Below are positions 1-6,752 of a DNA stretch of 14,042 nt, piece after piece. The notes below the pieces were generated by a model. The model did not search any database. It worked only from the letters and a program-made list of their open reading frames with translations, and had not been told where the DNA came from. This DNA comes from Pseudoxanthomonas sp. (GTDB taxonomy: Bacteria; Pseudomonadota; Gammaproteobacteria; Xanthomonadales; Xanthomonadaceae): positions 1 to 14,042 of the forward strand of contig JAJAZJ010000285.1 of assembly GCA_026785795.1 (NCBI GenBank), written 5' to 3'. Numbering within the stretch: position 1 is the stretch's first letter; the number at the start of each line of letters is the position of its first letter. The position numbers and the translations under genes were made by a program.

Positions 1-372
1 GCGCGCGCCGCCGAAGCCGCGCGCGTCGCAGCCACCGAGCGTGCCCAGCGTGAAGCGGCTGCTGCCGCGACACCGACGCCAGCGCCGCGCCCAGCGGCAG
101 TCGCTGCGGCCACGGCGGGCAACACCCTGCAGGTGGTCAGCGCACCCCCCCCGCGCTACCCGCCCGAGGCCCTGCGCGCGGGCACCAGCGGTGAAGTCGT
201 GGTGGAAATCACCGTCGGCACCGATGGCTCGGTCACCGGCGCGCGCGTAGTGCGTGCCTCGCCGCCGCGCGTGTTCGACCGCGAAGCGCTCAACGCCGCT
301 CGCCGCTGGCGCTTCGCACCCATCGATACGCCGACCACCACGCGTCGTACCCTGGCCTTCAATCCGGGTTGA
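1..372 (+). CDS. TonB C-terminal domain protein (energy transducer TonB-like), 5'-truncated
   Basis: The reading frame is open from the first base and ends at TGA 370-372, so only the last 123 residues are visible. The first ~43 are rich in Ala, Arg, Glu and Pro, as in a charged periplasmic linker. The rest matches the TonB C-terminal fold: a YPPEAL segment, then GEVVVEITVGTDGSV, then FDREALNAARRWRFAP, the usual order 'YP..A...G..G.V.v...v...G.V' followed by 'A..A...W.F.P'. TonB proteins carry energy from the ExbBD inner-membrane complex to outer-membrane receptors; many xanthomonads have several TonB-domain paralogues with other partners. The N-terminal anchor lies outside the window, so whether this is the main TonB or a paralogue cannot be told. 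The downstream hairpin at 390-416 ends the transcript. Confidence 0.85.
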   Translation, partial: ARAAEAARVAATERAQREAAAAATPTPAPRPAAVAAATAGNTLQVVSAPPPRYPPEALRAGTSGEVVVEITVGTDGSVTGARVVRASPPRVFDREALNAARRWRFAPIDTPTTTRRTLAFNPG

Positions 373-389
373 GCCACCCAGGAGCAGAA

Positions 390-416
390 AAAAAGCCGGC
401 GTCGCGCCGGCTTTTT
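390..416. terminator. Bidirectional intrinsic terminator between the TonB-like gene and uvrD
   Basis: A perfect 7-bp GC stem, GCCGGCG at 395-401 and CGCCGGC at 405-411, encloses a TCG loop. It is flanked by an A tract (388-394) and a T tract (412-416) that extend the stem by five A-T pairs. Because there is an A run before and a T run after, it can work on both strands. It sits between two converging genes, 18 bases after the TonB-like stop and 38 bases from the uvrD stop. Confidence 0.9.
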
Positions 417-454
417 ATCGGAACGCGCGATGCAGAGAGCTTGAACAAGCAGGC

Positions 455-2635
455 TCACAGCAGCTGCAGGTTGGCATAGGCCAGTACCAGCCACTTGCTG
501 CCCTCGTCGTCGAAGTTGACCTGTACGCGGGCGTGCGCACCGCTGCCCTCGTAGTCCGTCACCACGCCCTGGCCGAATTTGGCGTGCTGCACGTTGGCGC
601 CCAGGCTGAGCGGTGCAGGATCCAGGGGTACATGCGCACCCCTGTGCGCAGCGCCGGCAGGCGAAGGGCGCATTGCGGTGACTGACTTGGGGCGCACCTC
701 ATGCAGCAGGTGTGGCGGCAGCTCACGCAGGAAGCGCGAAGGCGGGTTGTAGGTGTCCTGGCCGTGGATGCGCCTGGTTTCGGCGTAGCTGATCACGAGC
801 TTTTGGCGCGCACGGGTAATTCCCACGTACGCCAGGCGGCGCTCTTCTTCCAGGCGCCCGCTTTCCTCCAGCGATTTGCCGCTGGGGAACAGGCCCTCCT
901 CCAGGCCGCTCAGGAACACCACCGGGAACTCCAGTCCCTTGGCCGAATGCAGGGTCATCAGCTGCACGCCGTCCTCGTCGGCCTGGGCCTGGCCCTCACC
1001 GGCTTCCAGCGAGGCATAGGCAAGGAAAGCGACCAGGTCGGACATGCCTTCCAGCTCCTCTTCATCGCGGCGCACGAAGCGCGAGGCGACCGACACCAGT
1101 TCATCCAGGTTGTCGGTGCGCGAATCTAGCTGGCCCTTGCTCTCATTGAGATAGAAATCGCGCAGGCCAGACCGCACCAGCACATGGTCGATCTTGTCCT
1201 TGAGCTCCAACTCGGCGCTCCCGACAGCCAGTCCCTCGATCAGGGCGATGAACCCAGCCAGCGCGTTGCGCGCGCGCGCGGACAGCTCGTTGCCGGTGGA
1301 AAGCGCAAGCGCCGCCGCGAACAGTGACTGCGCCTGCTCACGCGCGCGCTTGCGCACTTCGTCCAGGGTACGGTCGCCAATGCCGCGCGTGGGCGTATTG
1401 ACCGCGCGCTCGAACGCCGCGTCGTCGTTACGATTGCCCACCAGACGCAGGTAGGCCAGAGTGTCCTTGATCTCGGCGCGCTCGAAGAAACGCATGCCGC
1501 CGTACACCCGGAACGGAACCCGCGGTTCAGCCTGCAGCCGCTCTTCGAAAGCGCGTGACTGGGCGTTGCTGCGGTACAGGATGGCGCAGTCGCCATGACT
1601 GCCGCCGTCGCGCACCCACTGGCGGATGCGTTCGACCACGAAACCTGCCTCATCCATCTCGCTGTAGGCGGCATAGACGTCGATGGGGTCGCCGTCGCCG
1701 GCCTCGGTCCACAGCTGCTTGCCGATGCGCCCGGGATTGTGCGCGATCACCGCATTCGCGGCGCCCAGGATGTTGGACGTGGAGCGGTAGTTCTGCTCCA
1801 GGCGGACGGTCTGCGCGCTGGGGAAGTCCTTCAGGAACTGCTGTACGTTCTCCACCTTCGCACCACGCCAGCCATAGATGGCCTGGTCGTCATCGCCGAC
1901 CACGAACACATGCCCGCTGTCACCCGCGAGCAGGCGCACGAATCCGTACTGGATGGCGTTGGTGTCCTGGAATTCGTCCACCAGAATCTCGCGAAAGCGC
2001 GCGCGGTAGTGCGAAAGCAGCGCCGTGTGATCACGCAGCAGCTCATGCGCGCGCAGCAGCAGCTCGGCGAAATCAACCAGCCCAGCACGATCGCAGCGCT
2101 CCTGGTAGAGCGCATAGGCGCGGCGCAGGGTGTCGGTCCACGGGTCGTCGCCCGGCTGGATGTGCTGCGCGCGGCGGCCTTCGTCTTTCTGCGCATTGAT
2201 CCACCACGCGATCTGCCGCGGCGGGAAGCGGTTGTCATCCAGCTCCATCTGCTGCACCACCCGCTTGACCAGGCGCAGCTGGTCGTCCGAATCCAGCACC
2301 TGGAAGCTTTCCGGCAGCCCGGCTTCCTGCCAGTGCATGCGCAGCAGGCGATGGGCCAGACCGTGGAAGGTGCCTATCCACATGCCACGGCTGCCGTTGC
2401 GCAGCTGCAGGTCGGCGCGGTGGCGCATCTCCCCGGCCGCCTTGTTGGTGAAAGTGACCGCGAAGATGCCGTGCACCGGTACGCCGTGCACTTCGTTGAG
2501 CCATGCGATGCGATGGGTCAGCACCCGGGTCTTGCCGGAACCGGCGCCGGCCAGCACCAGATAGTGCCCGGGCGCGGCGGACACGGCCTCGCGCTGGGCG
2601 GGATTCAGTTCATCGAGCAGGTGGGAGACATCCAT
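455..2635 (-). CDS. uvrD: DNA helicase II (UvrD, superfamily 1A 3'-5' helicase)
   Basis: 726 residues, close to the ~720 of E. coli UvrD. UvrD is an ATP-driven 3'-5' helicase that removes excised strands in nucleotide excision and mismatch repair and strips RecA from DNA. All motifs are in order: Walker A AGAGSGKT (29-36), motif Ia TFTNKAAGEM (61-70), Walker B LVDEFQDTN (218-226), motif III VVGDDDQAIYGWRG (245-258), motif IV QNYRST (281-286), motif V TLHSAKGLEF (561-570) and motif VI RLAYVGITRAR (600-610). Residues 678-726 form the C-terminal Tudor-like module of the UvrD/PcrA group, which favours UvrD over Rep. The N-terminus MDVSHLLDELNPAQREAV matches the family start, although no good Shine-Dalgarno sequence precedes it. 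The gene is 30 bases downstream of the sensor gene on the same strand, so they may share a transcript. Nothing appears missing. Confidence 0.97.
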   Translation of the reverse strand: MDVSHLLDELNPAQREAVSAAPGHYLVLAGAGSGKTRVLTHRIAWLNEVHGVPVHGIFAVTFTNKAAGEMRHRADLQLRNGSRGMWIGTFHGLAHRLLRMHWQEAGLPESFQVLDSDDQLRLVKRVVQQMELDDNRFPPRQIAWWINAQKDEGRRAQHIQPGDDPWTDTLRRAYALYQERCDRAGLVDFAELLLRAHELLRDHTALLSHYRARFREILVDEFQDTNAIQYGFVRLLAGDSGHVFVVGDDDQAIYGWRGAKVENVQQFLKDFPSAQTVRLEQNYRSTSNILGAANAVIAHNPGRIGKQLWTEAGDGDPIDVYAAYSEMDEAGFVVERIRQWVRDGGSHGDCAILYRSNAQSRAFEERLQAEPRVPFRVYGGMRFFERAEIKDTLAYLRLVGNRNDDAAFERAVNTPTRGIGDRTLDEVRKRAREQAQSLFAAALALSTGNELSARARNALAGFIALIEGLAVGSAELELKDKIDHVLVRSGLRDFYLNESKGQLDSRTDNLDELVSVASRFVRRDEEELEGMSDLVAFLAYASLEAGEGQAQADEDGVQLMTLHSAKGLEFPVVFLSGLEEGLFPSGKSLEESGRLEEERRLAYVGITRARQKLVISYAETRRIHGQDTYNPPSRFLRELPPHLLHEVRPKSVTAMRPSPAGAAHRGAHVPLDPAPLSLGANVQHAKFGQGVVTDYEGSGAHARVQVNFDDEGSKWLVLAYANLQLL

Positions 2636-2665
2636 GCAGCCAGTTTAACCGGCAGCGGTGCCCGC

Positions 2666-5641
2666 CTATTTCGTCAACAGCGACAGGACGGCGTCGAAAG
2701 ACGCGGGCCTGGCCATCAGGTAACCCTGCATTTCGTCACAACCATTGGCCACCAGCCAGTCCCGCTGCTGCTCGGTTTCCACCCCTTCACCGACGGTATG
2801 CAGCCCCAGGTTGTGCGCCAGGGCAATGATTGAGCTGCAGATGGAGCCTGCATCGCGGTCATCGGGCAGGTCCTTGACGAAAGAACGGTCAATTTTCAGC
2901 CGGTGAATGGGCAAACGCTTGAGGTAGGCCAGGCTGGAGTAACCCGCACCGAAGTCGTCGATCGACAGGCACACACCCAGGTCGGCAAGCCGACGCATGG
3001 TCTGGATCACGCCGTCAGGGTTGTCCATGATTACGCTCTCGGTGAGCTCCAGCTCCAGCACCCCGTGGGGAAGTGAGAAATCTCGCACCACATCGGCAAC
3101 GTCCTGCTCCAGCGTATGCGCGAACTGGGTAGCAGACACATTCACTGCGAGGCGCAGATGACCCAGCCCGGCAGCGGCCAGCAAAGCGTGATGCCTGGCC
3201 GCTTCATGCAGGGTGCGCCGGCCCAGCTCCACAATCAGCCCGCTTTCCTCGCAAGCCTGGATGAATTCCGAGGGCGGAAGCAGGCCGCGCTGTGGATGCT
3301 GCCAGCGCGCCAGGCACTCCAGGGCGCGCGGCCGCCCGTCGCGGTCGTAGATCGGCTGGAATGCAAGCACGAACTGCTTTTTTTCAAGGGCTTCGCGCAA
3401 GCTGCCTACCAGCTGCAGGCGTCGGGACACACTTTCCTTGAGCTGCGGGCTGTACTGGACGCTGCGGTTACGGCCCATGCGCTTGGCTTCGTACATGGCG
3501 ATGTCTGCGTGCTTGAGCAGGGTTTCGGCATCGTTGCCGCATTCCGGATAGGTGCACCAGCCGATGCTCTGGGTGAGCACGTGCTCGATGCCGGAAATGA
3601 ACATGGGCACGGACAAGGCGCGACTGGTGCGCGCAATCAGCCGGTGCACGCGCGCATCGTCCGTGAAGTCGGGCAGCAGGATCACGAACTCATCGCCACC
3701 AAACCGGCTGACCATGTCGCCTGGTTCAATTTCTTCCAACAGGCGCTGGGCGATCAGGGCCAGCGCCTCGTCACCCGCGGCATGATTCAGGCTGTCGTTG
3801 ACCAGCTTGAAATCATCGATATCGATGAACACCACGGCGACCCGGCGCCCGGCGCTTTCCGCGGCGGCGACCGCCATCTGCAGCCGGTCGCGGAGCAGCT
3901 GCCGGTTTGGCAGGCCAGTGAGCGCATCATGCGAGGCACGGTAGGCGAGCTGCTGCTCGTAGTGGTAGTGTTCGGAAACATCGTTCTGGATGCCCAGGAA
4001 ATGGGTGACCGTGCCGATGTCATCCACCACCGGCGCAACGTAGAAGTCATTCCAGAACATGGTGCCGTCCTTGCGGTAATTGCGAAGCCGCACCCAGGCC
4101 TCGCTCTGCTCGGCGATGGCGTGGCGTACGCCTTCCAGAGCAAGCTGCTCGCTGTCCTGCCCCTGCAGGAACCTGCAGTTGCGCCCCAGCACCTCGCTGG
4201 AGGCATAGCCGGTGATGCGCTCGAACGCAGGATTAACGTACACCAGCGGCATGTCCGGGGTCAGGGCGTCGGCGATCGCGATTCCACTGCCGCTGGCCTC
4301 CACCGCGCGGCTCAACAGCCGCAGCTGGCTGGTTGCGGCACGCTGTTCGCCCACGTCCACCATACCGCCCAGCATGCGACTGATCCGCCCGTCGGCCTCC
4401 CTGACCAGGAAACCGCGGTCAACCACCTCGACGTAGTGGCCGTCCTTGTGCAGGAACCGATAGGTCTGCTCCCACTCTTCGGCCGTAGAGCCGCTGTCGA
4501 CTTCGGCCAGGGAAGCGAGCACCCGTTCACGATCGTCGGGGTGGACCAAGCCGGTCCAGGCACTAATCGTCGGCTCAATTTCGGCCTCGTGGTAGCCGAA
4601 CGTGCGATAGAAACTCGTGCTCCACCACAGGCTGCCGCTGGCGAGGTCCCAATCCCAGACCGCGTCGCTGGTAGCGCGCGAGATCAGCTCGAAGCGCTTC
4701 TGGTCGTGTTCGCTTCGTGTGGCATCCTGGGCAACCACCTGTTGCGCTTGTTCAAGCCGCGCAGCGCTGCCGCGCAGATCTTCCAGCAGTCGGTCCTGTT
4801 CGGCATTCACAGCGCGATGGGCGCGCAACAGCCACAGCCACATCAGCACCAGAACGCCGGCGATCAGCAGGGAAGTAAGCAGGAACAACCAGGCCGGGGC
4901 AGAGATGACGTCACCTGGATGGCTTACCAAAATGGTCAGCGGGGTGCCCGCAACGCGCTGATAGACGAAAAAGCGCGTCTGTTCGTCCACCAGGCTCTTG
5001 CCCTGGAACCAGCCACGCCGAGAGGAAAGATTTGCAGTCCGGAATATCCACAGCTCCGGAAACGGCTTGCCGGTCAAGCCGACATTATTCTCGGCGCGCA
5101 CGTAGATACGTCGTGAATCGTGCACCAGGCTGATAGCGCTGCCGCTGCCCAGACTGCGTTCGCGCAGCAGCTGCACAAACCATTCCGGATCCAGCTCTAC
5201 GAGGACGCGGGTCCCGGTGCCGTCACCCCAGGTCGCCTGCAGGAAGTTAGATCCCTCCTGCGGCGGCAGCAGCACCAGCGCTGGGCCAGCGCGCAGCTGC
5301 GCCGCAGACTCCGTGTGCTCCGCCAGCGAAAGACGGTGGATCAGGGAATCATGCCAGGCAGGCAGAGGCGCATCCGTTGCCGGCACCTGCGCAGCGTAGT
5401 CTTGCAGCTCCTGCCCGAGCTGCTTCAGCCGGTCACGCAGCTGCCGCTCGATGCCCTCGGCCACCAGATAGGAGCGTGACACCGCCTGCTGGTGCAGTAG
5501 ATGCTGTTCGCGCCAAGCCAGCAGCAGGGCAAGCAACACAAGCGTGCAGGACAGGACCACGCCCAGCACCAGAAACCGCCTCCAGCCGGGAACAATGACC
5601 CCGGCAGGGGTGGATGTACTCTTTTCGCCTGTGCCTTCCAT
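2666..5641 (-). CDS. Membrane-bound PAS-LOV-GGDEF-EAL cyclic-di-GMP enzyme, putative blue-light sensor
   Basis: 991 residues from the chosen ATG. Order: short cytoplasmic start, membrane helix (~22-43), ~200-residue periplasmic domain (44-249) resembling PDC/dCache sensors, second helix (~250-272), likely coiled coil (~280-315), PAS_3-type PAS with HPDD (~317-431), LOV-type PAS (~443-556), GGDEF domain (~566-731) and EAL domain (~746-991). The LOV part has GRNCRFLQG with Cys489, plus Arg506, Asn521, Asn531 and Gln552, the residues that hold FMN in LOV proteins. GGDEF (648-652) is intact. The I-site position reads EPGD (639-642), not RxxD. The EAL motif reads ECL (775-777), but the metal and catalytic residues are present: Glu775, Asn834, Glu865, Asp895, Asp896, Lys916, Glu952 and Gln972. 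It could therefore make and/or break cyclic-di-GMP in response to a periplasmic ligand and light. Light sensing is inferred. A GTG at 5668 would add nine residues but has no ribosome site; the ATG at 5641 does. Confidence 0.93.
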   Translation of the reverse strand: MEGTGEKSTSTPAGVIVPGWRRFLVLGVVLSCTLVLLALLLAWREQHLLHQQAVSRSYLVAEGIERQLRDRLKQLGQELQDYAAQVPATDAPLPAWHDSLIHRLSLAEHTESAAQLRAGPALVLLPPQEGSNFLQATWGDGTGTRVLVELDPEWFVQLLRERSLGSGSAISLVHDSRRIYVRAENNVGLTGKPFPELWIFRTANLSSRRGWFQGKSLVDEQTRFFVYQRVAGTPLTILVSHPGDVISAPAWLFLLTSLLIAGVLVLMWLWLLRAHRAVNAEQDRLLEDLRGSAARLEQAQQVVAQDATRSEHDQKRFELISRATSDAVWDWDLASGSLWWSTSFYRTFGYHEAEIEPTISAWTGLVHPDDRERVLASLAEVDSGSTAEEWEQTYRFLHKDGHYVEVVDRGFLVREADGRISRMLGGMVDVGEQRAATSQLRLLSRAVEASGSGIAIADALTPDMPLVYVNPAFERITGYASSEVLGRNCRFLQGQDSEQLALEGVRHAIAEQSEAWVRLRNYRKDGTMFWNDFYVAPVVDDIGTVTHFLGIQNDVSEHYHYEQQLAYRASHDALTGLPNRQLLRDRLQMAVAAAESAGRRVAVVFIDIDDFKLVNDSLNHAAGDEALALIAQRLLEEIEPGDMVSRFGGDEFVILLPDFTDDARVHRLIARTSRALSVPMFISGIEHVLTQSIGWCTYPECGNDAETLLKHADIAMYEAKRMGRNRSVQYSPQLKESVSRRLQLVGSLREALEKKQFVLAFQPIYDRDGRPRALECLARWQHPQRGLLPPSEFIQACEESGLIVELGRRTLHEAARHHALLAAAGLGHLRLAVNVSATQFAHTLEQDVADVVRDFSLPHGVLELELTESVIMDNPDGVIQTMRRLADLGVCLSIDDFGAGYSSLAYLKRLPIHRLKIDRSFVKDLPDDRDAGSICSSIIALAHNLGLHTVGEGVETEQQRDWLVANGCDEMQGYLMARPASFDAVLSLLTK

Positions 5642-5650
5642 GAACCGCCA

Positions 5651-5657
5651 CCCTCCC
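5651..5657 (-). promoter_or_regulatory. Ribosome binding site deciding the sensor gene start
   Basis: Read on the minus strand this is GGGAGGG, nine bases before the ATG at 5641. The alternative GTG codon at 5668 has only ACCTGGC in front of it. This supports the 991-residue form. Confidence 0.55.
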
Positions 5658-5715
5658 GCTACCAACACGCCAGGTCAAGGGTACAACGGCATGCCAGCCA
5701 GTGTGCTTCAGCGAG

Positions 5716-5994
5716 TCAAGTGTGTTGCATCGCCTGAAGATGCGCATGGATAAAACGGTGCGCCGCAGGCTTGGCCCGATGCGTGGTCTGCTGCAGGAGG
5801 CAGCCAGTCCACGCAACACCAATGGCCGACAGTAGGAAAATGGCGTCGACGGTGGTGCCCAACATGGTCCCAGCGATGATGAAGTCGCGGCACGTTTCCG
5901 CGGCCCTCGCGTGGTTTCTGCGACCGTAAACGTCTCGGACGCTGCGCGCGGTGGCTCCCAGACAGGGGTCGGCGCTACACTCGTCGTCCCCCAT
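5716..5994 (-). CDS. Doubtful small ORF with one hydrophobic segment
   Basis: 92 codons from ATG 5992-5994 to TGA 5716-5718. No recognised family. The middle (residues ~39-65) is hydrophobic (FIIAGTMLGTTVDAIFLLSA and following), and the tail is His- and Gln-rich and ends in MQHT. An internal ATG at 5863-5865 would give about 49 residues, nearly all membrane segment plus tail. No convincing ribosome site precedes either start. The upstream part also overlaps the probable GST promoter on the other strand. It may be chance or the remnant of a small membrane protein. It is listed because it is the only frame with protein-like character in a 370-base gap. Confidence 0.15.
   Translation of the reverse strand: MGDDECSADPCLGATARSVRDVYGRRNHARAAETCRDFIIAGTMLGTTVDAIFLLSAIGVAWTGCLLQQTTHRAKPAAHRFIHAHLQAMQHT
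5976..5981 (+). promoter_or_regulatory. Possible -10 box (TACACT) for the yfcG gene
   Basis: TACACT matches four of six positions of the sigma-70 -10 consensus and lies 30 bases before the start codon, giving a short leader. There is no good -35 hexamer at the usual distance, so this is only a candidate. Confidence 0.3.
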
Positions 5995-6011
5995 CAGCAG
6001 CGAGCCATCGC

Positions 6012-6728
6012 ATGATCGACCTGTATTACTGGCCCACGCCCAACGGCCACAAGATCACCCTGCTGCTGGAAGAACTCATCGAAGCCGGCCATGCGCAGCA
6101 GTACACCATCAAGCCGGTCAATATCGGCGCCGGCGACCAGTTCAAGCCTGATTTCCTGGCCATATCCCCCAACAACAAGATGCCGGCGATCGTGGACCAT
6201 GCCCCGGCCGACGGTGGACCGCCGCTGAGCGTGTTCGAGTCCGGCGCCATCCTGCTCTACCTGGCCGACAAGGCCGGCCAGTTCCTGCCTGCAGACCTGC
6301 GCGGCCGCACCACCGCGCTGGAATGGCTGTTCTGGCAGATGGGCGGCCTGGGGCCGATGAGTGGGCAGATGGGCCACTTCCACGTCTATGCCCCGGAAAA
6401 AATCGGGTATGCCATGGACCGCTACCGCAACGAGGTCGTACGCCTGCACAGCGTGATGGACAGGCGCCTGGCAGACCATGCCTTCCTTGCGGGCGACCAG
6501 TACAGCATCGCGGATATGGCCAGCTATCCCTGGATCGACGTGTATCCGGACATGAGCCCTGATTTCAACGCCCTGCCCAACCTCAAGCGCTGGCACGACG
6601 CTATCGCCGCGCGTCCAGCGACCGCGCGCGCCTACGCATGGACCGCCAGGGTGAATGCGCAGGCCGGCAAGCCGTTGAGCGAGGAGGCGCGCAAGCACCT
6701 GTTCGGGCAAGGTGCCACCCGGAAGTAA
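6012..6728 (+). CDS. yfcG: Glutathione S-transferase, YfcG/Nu class (disulfide-bond oxidoreductase type)
   Basis: 238 residues. The N-terminal thioredoxin-like domain begins MIDLYYWPTPNGHKITLLLE and includes SPNNKMPAIVDH and PADGGPPLSVFESGAILLYL, which I recognise as E. coli YfcG-like. Thr9 and Asn11, the positions that YfcG uses with glutathione instead of a catalytic Cys or Tyr, are both conserved. The all-helical C-terminal domain contains LEWLFWQMGGLGPM and the conserved YSIADMASYPW stretch. YfcG enzymes reduce disulfides using glutathione in the cytoplasm and have little classic transferase activity. The protein is about 20 residues longer than E. coli YfcG, owing to a slightly longer first helix region (EELIEAGHAQQ) and a longer C-terminus. 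It is followed after 24 bases by the DUF885-type gene and probably shares its transcript. Confidence 0.93.
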   Translation: MIDLYYWPTPNGHKITLLLEELIEAGHAQQYTIKPVNIGAGDQFKPDFLAISPNNKMPAIVDHAPADGGPPLSVFESGAILLYLADKAGQFLPADLRGRTTALEWLFWQMGGLGPMSGQMGHFHVYAPEKIGYAMDRYRNEVVRLHSVMDRRLADHAFLAGDQYSIADMASYPWIDVYPDMSPDFNALPNLKRWHDAIAARPATARAYAWTARVNAQAGKPLSEEARKHLFGQGATRK

Positions 6729-6752
6729 ACCCATGACACCCGGAGACGCTGC

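Larger units (their letters stand above)
5642..6011. other. Long intergenic region between divergent sensor gene and GST gene
   Basis: This 370-base stretch separates divergent genes and should hold promoters for both. Toward the GST gene, TACACT at 5976-5981 is a plausible -10 box about 30 bases before the start codon, but no good -35 box precedes it at normal spacing. Toward the sensor gene, a TTGACT hexamer on the minus strand (within about 5712-5722) could be a -35 box, but the -10 partner (TGGCAT) is poor. The only gene candidate is a 92-codon minus-strand frame (5716-5994), described separately. I see no RNA gene, repeat or terminator here. Confidence 0.5.

Noticed and set aside
1595..2833. 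412-codon open frame on the plus strand opposite uvrD
   Set aside because: It covers the conserved helicase motifs of uvrD in reverse and runs past the uvrD start into the next gene; no family features.
3378..3386. Run of seven T (A on the coding strand) inside the sensor gene
   Set aside because: It encodes Glu-Lys-Lys in frame and the EAL domain continues normally after it, so there is no sign of a frameshift.
3116..5116. 666-codon open frame on the plus strand opposite the sensor gene
   Set aside because: The minus-strand frame contains unmistakable GGDEF, EAL and LOV motifs; the plus frame is low in motifs and is an antisense shadow.
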